Below are positions 1 through 6,861 of a DNA stretch of 21,938 bases, in pieces. Origin of the DNA: CAZWCX01 sp964632945 (GTDB taxonomy: Bacteria > Planctomycetota > MHYJ01 > WSZJ01 > CAZWCX01); contig CAZWCX010000116.1 in assembly GCA_964632945.1 (NCBI GenBank), positions 1 through 21,938 of the forward strand. Reading direction: 5' to 3'. Numbering within the stretch: the stretch's first letter is position 1; each line of letters starts with the position of its first letter. The notes under the pieces were generated by a model that ran no database searches, was not told the origin of the DNA, and saw only the letters and a list, made by a program, of their open reading frames with translations. Both the position numbers and the translations under genes were made by a program.

Positions 1-7
1 GACGGAG

Positions 8-50
8 CCGGATTGTTCACGAGCAGCGAAGCTGTTCGCGAATAATCCGG
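8..50 (-). terminator. Hairpin just after the metzincin-like gene
   Basis: Two 20-base arms (8-27 and 31-50) pair around the three-base loop GAA, with three non-Watson-Crick positions. The hairpin begins one base after the stop codon of the minus-strand gene ending at 52, the place expected for a terminator or mRNA-stabilising stem. There is no run of U after the stem, so it is not a textbook intrinsic terminator. Confidence 0.45.
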
Positions 51-51
51 G

Positions 52-1683
52 CTAGGGAACCAGCAGATCGCTCCATCCGACGTGCACGAAGGAATTCACG
101 CTCGTATTCCAATGCGCATGGATGCGGAACTGGTAGGCCCCCGATGGAAGATGGGTGGTGTATCGGTTCCCATGGAATGCGTTCGAGCCGGCGACCGCGC
201 TCGTCCCCTCCCGCAGGTTGATCCCGTAGCTGTACGCCTCGGTCGGAAGTACGGCGATCCCCACGTCGACTCCCCGAGTGGCCCGATTCCACGTCATGCT
301 GGCGCGCCTCGCCCCGTAATCCCGCCAGGTCCAGTTCTGCACGGTCACCCAAGACGTCCCGTTCCACCCGAAGATGCGAACGGCGTATCGTCCCGGGGCG
401 AGCCGGGCGGAGTAGGAAGAGGAAGTCTGGCTCCCGCTGCGATGTGCCATCTGCCAGGGGGCGTCGGACCAATAGTCGTACCAGTAGTGAGTGTAGGAGG
501 TTGCGCCGGTGTAGCGGGCGAGCAAATCCATCCGGGACGGCTGATCGAAGTTCCGGTCCACGCCGGCCAGCACGTAGCCGACATCGACGACCTCACCGGC
601 GCGGAGCGGAACGTTCCGGACCCAGGCTCTGACGAAACCGGTTGCGAACGAACCCGTCGCGCTCACCCAACCCGTGGTCCCGTCCTCGTTGAGTTGCATG
701 TGATCGATGGATGCGTTCGCATTGGGCACGGCGGCATCGTCCAGCGAAGACACCAGGACGTCGTAATCTCCCGGCGGGACGCCGTCGAGCGAGAATCTGC
801 CGTCCGAGGTTCCCAGGGGTTTGGAGGTGGCATATCCGCTGACGCGGCTGACGACGGCCTGCCCGGAAGCGCGGTTCACCAAGAGCACGTTGGCGCCGTA
901 CAGGTCCGCAGCGCCGGCGGCGTCGAGGGCCCGCCCGCAGACCGTGCCCGTGGTCGCCGATTGAGGACTGAAGGGATTGTAGTAGAGTCTGCAGGCCAGA
1001 GACACGTCGTCCGGATTGAGCGCCCCCGCATCGATGGCCGTCGTCCTGTTCGCACTGTACGACATCAGGGAGGGCGGGGAACTGGCACCGGTCAGGTTGA
1101 GCACGGAATTGTCGACCAGCCAGCTGTGATTGAAGCCGATCCCATGCCCGATTTCCTGGACCAGAACGGCCTGAGCCGATGCCACGTTGCCGTTGTTCAA
1201 GGACCGTCGCAGGGTCATGTCGAATTCAATGATCTCGGGAATACCGAAATCTCCCGGAGCGAGATGCCCCCCACCCTGCCCGCTCAGATTGTACGTGCCT
1301 CCCGCCAAGGTCACCAGGTTCGCGGAGTCCCGGACGAACTGTGCGGCTGCCGTTCGAAACACGCCGACCGAGAACTGCAGCCGCGCACCGGGCAGTTGCT
1401 CCCAAAGGCCCATCGCGAAGGTGGCATTCTGCTGCAGTTGCACCATTTCCGGGCTGTTCGCTGCGAGGGTGACCCACGCGGGGTTCCCTCCCACCACGTT
1501 CACGTTCCGATTCAGGTCGATTCGATGGTCGGGGAATCGATTGATCTCGTCTTCGGTCAGGCCGAGCTCCGATAGAAGCACCGTAACCCCCGTGTTCTGT
1601 TCCAAGTACCCTTCGCCGGCATCCAGACCGGCCGGGGGTACGATCAAGGCCCAGACGAGAATCCACGTCATGACGCGCTTCAT
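52..1683 (-). CDS. Secreted matrixin/metzincin-like protein with altered zinc motif
   Basis: A 543-residue protein with an N-terminal signal peptide (basic MKR, then a hydrophobic stretch to about residue 23). The M10-like domain covers about 30-240. It carries the metzincin motif as Q176-E177-x2-H180-x2-G183-x2-H186, so the first zinc His is Gln (codon CAG, one base from CAC or CAT). A Met-turn-like SLMSY follows with M207. Next come a carboxypeptidase-regulatory-like beta domain (about 246-320, ending in a GVPPGDYDV motif) and two similar beta segments near the C-terminus (about 410-455 and 495-543), each with a PGRY- or SGAY-type strand. ATG 1683 is chosen because GGAGG lies 5 bases upstream. 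In-frame GTG 1698 and ATG 1695 overlap that site. It lies 45 bp after the membrane protein gene ending at 1729 and is probably co-transcribed. In an active matrixin E177 would be the catalytic base; with the Gln the protein may be inactive, altered in metal use, or a binding protein. Confidence 0.8.
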   Translation of the reverse strand: MKRVMTWILVWALIVPPAGLDAGEGYLEQNTGVTVLLSELGLTEDEINRFPDHRIDLNRNVNVVGGNPAWVTLAANSPEMVQLQQNATFAMGLWEQLPGARLQFSVGVFRTAAAQFVRDSANLVTLAGGTYNLSGQGGGHLAPGDFGIPEIIEFDMTLRRSLNNGNVASAQAVLVQEIGHGIGFNHSWLVDNSVLNLTGASSPPSLMSYSANRTTAIDAGALNPDDVSLACRLYYNPFSPQSATTGTVCGRALDAAGAADLYGANVLLVNRASGQAVVSRVSGYATSKPLGTSDGRFSLDGVPPGDYDVLVSSLDDAAVPNANASIDHMQLNEDGTTGWVSATGSFATGFVRAWVRNVPLRAGEVVDVGYVLAGVDRNFDQPSRMDLLARYTGATSYTHYWYDYWSDAPWQMAHRSGSQTSSSYSARLAPGRYAVRIFGWNGTSWVTVQNWTWRDYGARRASMTWNRATRGVDVGIAVLPTEAYSYGINLREGTSAVAGSNAFHGNRYTTHLPSGAYQFRIHAHWNTSVNSFVHVGWSDLLVP

Positions 1684-1728
1684 GAGGTCCTCCATCACAG
1701 CCGCACGAATCGAATCGGATCGCGAGTC

Positions 1729-2814
1729 CTACTCATCGCGAGCCGGTGCCGTTTTTGCGTCTCTCTCGTGTTCCGCCGCAAGTGCGGAGCGAGCGGCGTC
1801 CCGAACCGCGTCCGGGAGCAGGGGGTCCTGGGCGAAGCGCCCGGCCGAGTCGCGGCTGCGAGCCGAGAGCATCTCCGCAGCCATCCTGCGGCCGGCGATC
1901 GGTTCATTGGGGTCGTACAGGAAGTTGTGCAGGAGATCGTCGGCGGCCCGGGCCGACTGGACGCCCAGGAGATTCAGCCACTGCGCCCGCACGTCGGGAT
2001 GCGACTCGATCCGCAGAGCATCGGCGGCCAGTCTCACGGCCTCGAACGATTCGAGTCTCGTGGTCAGGAACGCGATCCCTTCCCGCCGAATCGTCGGATG
2101 TTCGTCTCGGGTTGCCGCATGTGTCCACGCCGTGGTGGCGCGTGGGTCCACGAGTCCGACCAGGGCGCGGAGAGCGGCCTTCCGCACGCGAGGGTCCTGC
2201 TGGATCCTCCCCCATTCGACGACGAGGTTCACGGGCAAGCGGTCCGGTCGCAGGGAGAGTGCCCAGAGGAGCGTGCAGCGCAGCTCGGATTCCGAATCGC
2301 GCGTCCGAGCCAGCCGTTCTCCCAAGACCTGGGCATCTTCGTCCGTCAAGGTCAGTCGATTCCCCATGACCCACGCCGCGCGACGGGCGAGATCCGCCTC
2401 ACCGTCGCCTCGGAGGATCTCCCATAGTGCATTTCGCGGCATTCCCATCAGCTCCGGAAGCGAGACCGCTCGAGCAGGAGGGGCCGGGGTTCCGTCCATC
2501 GCGGCCGCGCTCGACCGCTCGCGGGGTGGAAATGGAGGCTCCGACCCGGGGGGAGCGCCGACGGGAGGTGCTGCGCTCCGACCCTCCTGGACCGCCGTTC
2601 GTGTCGATGGCGATTCCCCGGTGCGGAGTCTGCGCGGAATGCGATCGTCCAGGCTCCGCCCTGCGTGACTCCGGACCGTCGTCGAGGCGCTTTCGCTCCG
2701 GGGATCCGAGACCCAGATCGCTCCGAAGAGCAGCCCAGCGGCCGAACCGAGCACGATCGCCCATTGCCGGTGCGACGACCCGCAGCGCCGAATCCGATCC
2801 GCTTTCCTAGCCAT
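1729..2814 (-). CDS. Membrane-anchored HEAT-like helical-repeat protein (pair 1)
   Basis: A 361-residue protein with an Arg-rich N-terminus and one transmembrane helix (about 17-35), then a Pro/Arg/Ser-rich linker to about 110. The Ala/Leu/Arg-rich C-terminal half contains short amphipathic helices such as RKAALRALVGLVDP, typical of HEAT or Armadillo-like repeats. By the positive-inside rule the helical domain should be periplasmic. ATG 2814 is preferred because GGAG lies nine bases upstream; the frame extends upstream to 2931, but that part looks non-coding. The gene is first in a two-gene unit with the metzincin-like gene. A protein of the same layout precedes the lysyl-oxidase-like gene (5703-6515). 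No specific family was recognised. A scaffold or chaperone role for its secreted partner is inference from gene order. Confidence 0.7.
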   Translation of the reverse strand: MARKADRIRRCGSSHRQWAIVLGSAAGLLFGAIWVSDPRSESASTTVRSHAGRSLDDRIPRRLRTGESPSTRTAVQEGRSAAPPVGAPPGSEPPFPPRERSSAAAMDGTPAPPARAVSLPELMGMPRNALWEILRGDGEADLARRAAWVMGNRLTLTDEDAQVLGERLARTRDSESELRCTLLWALSLRPDRLPVNLVVEWGRIQQDPRVRKAALRALVGLVDPRATTAWTHAATRDEHPTIRREGIAFLTTRLESFEAVRLAADALRIESHPDVRAQWLNLLGVQSARAADDLLHNFLYDPNEPIAGRRMAAEMLSARSRDSAGRFAQDPLLPDAVRDAARSALAAEHERDAKTAPARDE

Positions 2815-3398
2815 CGTCGGATGCTCCAAGACGAGGGGGCGGTGACAGGCCGAGCGATCTCCGGGCTCGATGCGTCCTGCAACGTCCGGGTGTGGCCGGA
2901 GGGTCGGGCGTTTCCCGGCCTCCCCGTCCATTCGACCCGGGCACCTGAGATTTCTTACGCAGCCCGAGCCCTACCCCGAGAGGAGGAGGGTCATCGATCG
3001 ACCCACGGGTTGCGCATGCAGGGCGTGGGGAACCTCGGCCCTCCCTCCGGCGTTGAGGAAAGATGAGAGACCGTCTGGGGCTCGTCGGTCGCGGGGAGAA
3101 GGCACGGGACGGTCCGGAGCTTCCCGGAGGGTCGAGAGCCGACGGGTCTTGCGGACGAGAGGCCCCATCGCGACCGGCTTGGCAGGGGGAAATCCCCCGA
3201 CCCGTGCGGGGTGGGAGGTCGAGGGAGATCCGAGCCGCCTTTCCGTTCACGATTCGCGAGGCCTACTCCCTTGCCGCCGTCGGCCTGGAACGGGATCCAT
3301 CCGTCGAGTCGCGTCGCTTTGGGTTTCGACGCCCCGCGGAAGTCGGGCCGGTCGTTCCGTCGGCTGCCGCCGAGGCGTCGTCGGGCGGACCGCCGGCG
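2815..3398. other. 584-bp intergenic region between the two gene pairs
   Basis: No convincing gene. Both strands carry open frames, but they are Arg/Pro/Gly-rich, have no recognisable motif, and look like high-GC artefacts. The region holds the minus-strand bipartite motif at 2934-2958 and a small GC hairpin (TCGGC/GCCGA, 3360-3373) about 25 bp beyond the stop of the lysyl-oxidase-like gene, which might contribute to termination. Confidence 0.6.
2934..2958 (-). promoter_or_regulatory. Bipartite promoter/operator-like motif upstream of pair 1
   Basis: Read on the minus strand it is GTAAGAA, 11 bases, CCGGGTC, ending 119 bp before ATG 2814. The same two boxes with the same spacing occur upstream of pair 2 (6588-6612). 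Over 25 positions the two copies match at 18, including C and GGT inside the spacer. It could be an alternative-sigma promoter or an activator site; which one is not determined. Confidence 0.45.
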
Positions 3399-5639
3399 TC
3401 ACGGGTTCTTTTCGGACACCACGGTCACCGTCGCGCCGGACAGGCGGATGACGAGCCCGCCGTCGGTATTGTTGAGTTCATCCGCCTCGTGGATTCGGTC
3501 GAGCGGATCGAGTACGTACTCGAGTCGGTATTCCCCGTCCGGCAACGTTCCGATGTTGAGCTCCTGGCCCGGGAGAGTTGCGCCGTAGAGGTCCAGGTAC
3601 CCGGGCTTGATCAACAGGCCGGGGGCGAATTGCGGAAACACAGCCGGGGCGAGGCTGCGGATCTTCTCATGGGAGATCCAATAGAAGCCCACCTTCGTGC
3701 CGGGCGCGGCTTCCGGCCCGGATAGGCTCCGAAGTCGGTATTCGGTCATGTCCCGGAAGTGATGATGCTGATGGTCTTCGTCGAAATAGAATGCCTCCTG
3801 GGGCGCCGTCAAGGCTCCGTACCCCGCATTCCCCAGCGCCGTCGCGAACCGCAGTTTCCTCGCGGCGCCGGTCCCTTCGACGGTCAGGCCGCCGACCATT
3901 TTGCTGCGGATGTTCATCACGTCCGGACGGTCGAAGTAGAGGTCGTCCACGAACCAGCCGGCGTACCCGTTGTCGAACCCATCCACGCTGTCGAAACGGA
4001 ACGCGACCCGGACCTTCCCCCAGGCGGGATCCAGCGCGAGCCGATGTTCGTGCCAGAGCCCCATGGCCGCGCAAGGCCCCAGTTCCGGAGACCCGCCGCG
4101 CCCATCCATCCAATAATGGGCCAGAAGGGTTCCCTGCGCGGAGAGCACGCGCACGATCCGCAGGTCGTATCCGGAGACGGTCTCCGTCTGGTAGTTGCAC
4201 TTGAATGTCAAGGACGGCCGTTGATGGAACTCCAGATCGATGACGGGCGAGAGAGCGTCTCCGGTGGTCCGCAGGCCGCCGTGGTCGTAGTTCAAGCCGT
4301 TGGAGTACTGCAGGCTCCCTGGATTGGAGTACACCGCCCCATTCTCGGCACCCGCGCTCGGCGGGGATCCGGCGGGAACCGGGGGGGCGGCGGTCGCCGG
4401 CCCGCCGAATCTCCACATCCCCGTGGTGGTCCAGCCCTGGTTGGCGGAGAAGACATTGGCATACGCGTCGAATTGATCGAGCGTGGTTTCCAGGTTGGGA
4501 ACCACGGTCACGTCCAGGTTGTCGACGAACCACCCGGGGTGTCCATTGTCCCGCCCGTCGACGCTGTCGAATGTGAACCCGATCTTGATGGTCTGTGCGA
4601 CCTGAATCATGGCGGACGTCAACGGAATCACGTGCTTGTGCCAGTACCCCATCTGCGGGCAAAACGTGGGTCCCGAACCCACGGAGGTCGAAAGCATGTG
4701 GCCGGCGAGAATGGACTGGTCCGCGGCGCGGTAGATCCAGACGATGCGGTAGTCCGAGGACGTGGAGGGGTCATGGGTCACGTAGTTGCACCAGAACGTG
4801 ATCTCTCCGCGTTCGCACCGAGCGACGTTGATGGTCGGCGAGATCGCCGTGCCCAAGGTGCGCACGTTTCCCAAGTCGTAGTCCACCCCGTCGTTGTAGT
4901 TCAGACTGGTCCCCGTGCCGTGTGCGGCTCCTCCGGGAACGGATTGGGGACTCGCATCCACATTCCACAGACCGGAGAATTGCCATCCGGCCGCTTCGGC
5001 GAACGTCGTGCGATACCGCTCGATCCGAGCCTGACCCTGAACCCGGAGTTCGTCCACGCACCACCCCTTCATGTGATTGTTGTAGTGGTCCACGGTGTCG
5101 AATTCGAAGACCAGCTTGATGAAGCCCCAGGCGCGGTCCAACGGCACCGTGTGGGTGTGCCACGTTCCGGTGGAACCGCAGTTCAGGATGTTGGGCTGAA
5201 CGATCGAATTCGTCCGAAACTGGATGGTCCGGACCGAGGTCCCGTCTCGACGCCGGAGATGCAGCTTCCGCAAGTCGTAGAAGCCCTCGTTTTCGCTCTC
5301 GTAGTTGCAGGCGAACGTCAAGACCGGCGAATCCATGTGATGGAGATTGATCACCGGGGAGGCGGCCTCTCCGCGATTCGGCCCTCCGGTCTCGTAGTTT
5401 CGAACCCGGTTGTTGTAATTCAGGGAGCCCGATCGGCGCTCCCCGAGGTTGCCCGGCGCATGGATGCCTCCCGGCATGTCGGACGGAGTCGCGTCGACCG
5501 CCCAGAGTCCCGTCGTCGTCCAGTCCAGGCCGTCCTCGTCGTTGAAACTCGAGGAGTATCCCCCGTTTCCAATCACCGGATCGCCGTAGAGGTGGGAAGC
5601 GGCGGACAGCAATCCCGCGAGTACCATCATCCATCTCAT
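3399..5639 (-). CDS. Secreted three-repeat protein with lysyl-oxidase-like domain
   Basis: A 746-residue exported protein with a signal peptide at about 1-19. Three repeats of about 165 residues follow (37-200, 217-377, 401-569). Each has a GLW or GMW start, LNYN-like and CNY motifs, a second Cys 42-43 residues later, a WHxH motif, and a C-terminal GW(F/C)VD(N/D/E)L strand, suggesting a jelly-roll or MAM-like fold with one disulfide. Residues about 575-746 resemble lysyl oxidase (PF01186). They show the copper motif H623-x-H625-x-H627, Lys649 and Tyr685 at the positions of the LTQ cofactor pair (36 apart; 35 in animal LOX), and a C-terminal DLYG...LPGQ...LPDGEY...DE.NN pattern. Known lysyl oxidases oxidise peptidyl lysine to allysine using copper. 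Start ATG 5639 has GGAG 8 bases upstream. It lies 63 bp after the membrane protein gene and is likely co-transcribed with it. Substrate unknown. Confidence 0.82.
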   Translation of the reverse strand: MRWMMVLAGLLSAASHLYGDPVIGNGGYSSSFNDEDGLDWTTTGLWAVDATPSDMPGGIHAPGNLGERRSGSLNYNNRVRNYETGGPNRGEAASPVINLHHMDSPVLTFACNYESENEGFYDLRKLHLRRRDGTSVRTIQFRTNSIVQPNILNCGSTGTWHTHTVPLDRAWGFIKLVFEFDTVDHYNNHMKGWCVDELRVQGQARIERYRTTFAEAAGWQFSGLWNVDASPQSVPGGAAHGTGTSLNYNDGVDYDLGNVRTLGTAISPTINVARCERGEITFWCNYVTHDPSTSSDYRIVWIYRAADQSILAGHMLSTSVGSGPTFCPQMGYWHKHVIPLTSAMIQVAQTIKIGFTFDSVDGRDNGHPGWFVDNLDVTVVPNLETTLDQFDAYANVFSANQGWTTTGMWRFGGPATAAPPVPAGSPPSAGAENGAVYSNPGSLQYSNGLNYDHGGLRTTGDALSPVIDLEFHQRPSLTFKCNYQTETVSGYDLRIVRVLSAQGTLLAHYWMDGRGGSPELGPCAAMGLWHEHRLALDPAWGKVRVAFRFDSVDGFDNGYAGWFVDDLYFDRPDVMNIRSKMVGGLTVEGTGAARKLRFATALGNAGYGALTAPQEAFYFDEDHQHHHFRDMTEYRLRSLSGPEAAPGTKVGFYWISHEKIRSLAPAVFPQFAPGLLIKPGYLDLYGATLPGQELNIGTLPDGEYRLEYVLDPLDRIHEADELNNTDGGLVIRLSGATVTVVSEKNP

Positions 5640-5702
5640 GGCGTGCTCTCCGAGGAGTGTGTCTTCAGGATCCGAATCACGTGATGCACCCGGCCGTGCC
5701 GT

Positions 5703-6515
5703 CTACCGAGACCGGCCGAGGGAGTCATAGAACGCGTAGATCTCCTTCCGTTCGTCCGCGGAAACCCGGTGGAGATGACCGGCGCACTCGAGAGCCCGAA
5801 GGGCCTGGTATCGAACGTCGGGTCGGGTTCGACTCCGAGCGGCATCGACCAGGGCGTCCACCGCGGCGTCCGATCCGGAAGCAAGCTGCCTGACCGCGCG
5901 TAACTGACGGTCGCCGGTCGGTTCCCGGGACGCCGCGAGGAAACGTCCCTCCAACTTCGGCAAGCGAGTTTCGAGCCGACCGTCGAGGATCAGTCCGGCG
6001 AGGAAGTCGTCGGTTCCGGGCCTGTCGAATTCGGACAGCAGGACGGCGACTTCGTCCGCGTGTTCCGACTCCAGCCAGAGCGCCGGTTCCCTCAGGGCGC
6101 GATCGAGCAGTTCGTGACCGAAATCCGTGCCCGCGACCCCCGGCATGCGAAGGTGGTCCCGCAACAAAGCGGCGTCGTAGCGAATCGCGGGATGGACGGG
6201 ATCCGCCCCGTGCGGCGGGGGCAGGTTGGATGGCGCCGGTCGAGTCTCCGCCGGATCCGGGAGAACGAAGTCTTGCAAGATCGCGCGCCACGGCGCATTC
6301 GGAGTTTTCGCGAATTCGGCGGGGGCGGGCAGGATGCCGACCGTCGGCCTCGGTTCCGGTACGCGGTCCCCCCGGTGCCCGGGGCGGGTCGGACGGTTCT
6401 CGAACAGACCGACTCCCATGGAAATCGCTCCGAGCACGAGACTCGCGACGACCAGCGCGGTCGGGAAGACGGGCGAACGGAAGGTCGGCGCGGGGGCGCG
6501 ACGGCGTCGATTCAT
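5703..6515 (-). CDS. Membrane-anchored helical-repeat-like protein (pair 2)
   Basis: A 270-residue protein with an Arg-rich N-terminus (MNRRRR), one transmembrane helix (about 17-38), a Pro-rich linker to about 100, and an Ala/Leu/Arg-rich helical region. The C-terminal DVRYQALRALECAG segment resembles a HEAT-type helix. Start ATG 6515 has GGGAG seven bases upstream; an in-frame GTG at 6530 overlaps that site and is rejected. It has the same topology and the same position before a secreted protein gene as the protein at 1729-2814, so the two may be paralogues, though identity by eye is low outside the architecture. The predicted orientation puts the C-terminal domain in the periplasm. No enzyme motif was seen and the function is unknown. 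Confidence 0.68.
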   Translation of the reverse strand: MNRRRRAPAPTFRSPVFPTALVVASLVLGAISMGVGLFENRPTRPGHRGDRVPEPRPTVGILPAPAEFAKTPNAPWRAILQDFVLPDPAETRPAPSNLPPPHGADPVHPAIRYDAALLRDHLRMPGVAGTDFGHELLDRALREPALWLESEHADEVAVLLSEFDRPGTDDFLAGLILDGRLETRLPKLEGRFLAASREPTGDRQLRAVRQLASGSDAAVDALVDAARSRTRPDVRYQALRALECAGHLHRVSADERKEIYAFYDSLGRSR

Positions 6516-6861
6516 GACGGGATCTCCCACGGTGGCGGATGAGGCGATTCGGCGGAGGGGACTCCACCGTCTCCGGTTGCAGGGTGGGACCCGGAGACCG
6601 ACGCCTTCTTACACGAATGGGCTGCCCGGAAGAGCCCATGCGCCCGACGGGAGGTGCGACGGCGGGGGAGACCGTGTTCTGAATCCATGGCGGCGAAGGA
6701 AGCGATCGTTCCGAACGGCGTCGGGACCACGGGTCCTCGATCGTGCCGCGGTCCGGACGTATGCCGGCACGATCCGGCCGTCCCGGGAACTCGAGATCGC
6801 CCGCGGATCGGTGTCGCCGGGCCGATCGGGGGGAGTATGGGGACGTGGACCCGGAGCGCGC
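6516..6861. other. 346-bp intergenic region upstream of pair 2
   Basis: No convincing gene. It contains the second bipartite motif (6588-6612, minus). A 6-bp inverted repeat, GATCGG (6806-6811) and CCGATC (6822-6827), lies about 35 bp beyond the stop of the glycosyltransferase ending at 6862 and could be a weak terminator stem; no U-tract accompanies it. Confidence 0.55.
6588..6612 (-). promoter_or_regulatory. Bipartite promoter/operator-like motif upstream of pair 2
   Basis: On the minus strand GTAAGAA, 11 bases, CCGGGTC, ending 72 bp before ATG 6515. It matches the element at 2934-2958 in both boxes and in spacing, so the two operons may be co-regulated. There is no transcription data, and its function as a promoter or operator is inferred. 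Confidence 0.45.

Noticed and set aside
82..1575. 497-codon plus-strand open frame over the metzincin-like gene
   Set aside because: No recognisable motif; the minus-strand frame has a signal peptide, ribosome site and metzincin motif.
2807..3250. 147-codon minus-strand open frame between the two gene pairs
   Set aside because: Low-complexity Arg/Pro/Gly composition, no motif, and it covers the bipartite promoter-like element.
3759..5684. 641-codon plus-strand open frame over the lysyl-oxidase-like gene
   Set aside because: Val/Arg/Gly-rich shadow; the minus-strand protein has three conserved repeats and LOX motifs.
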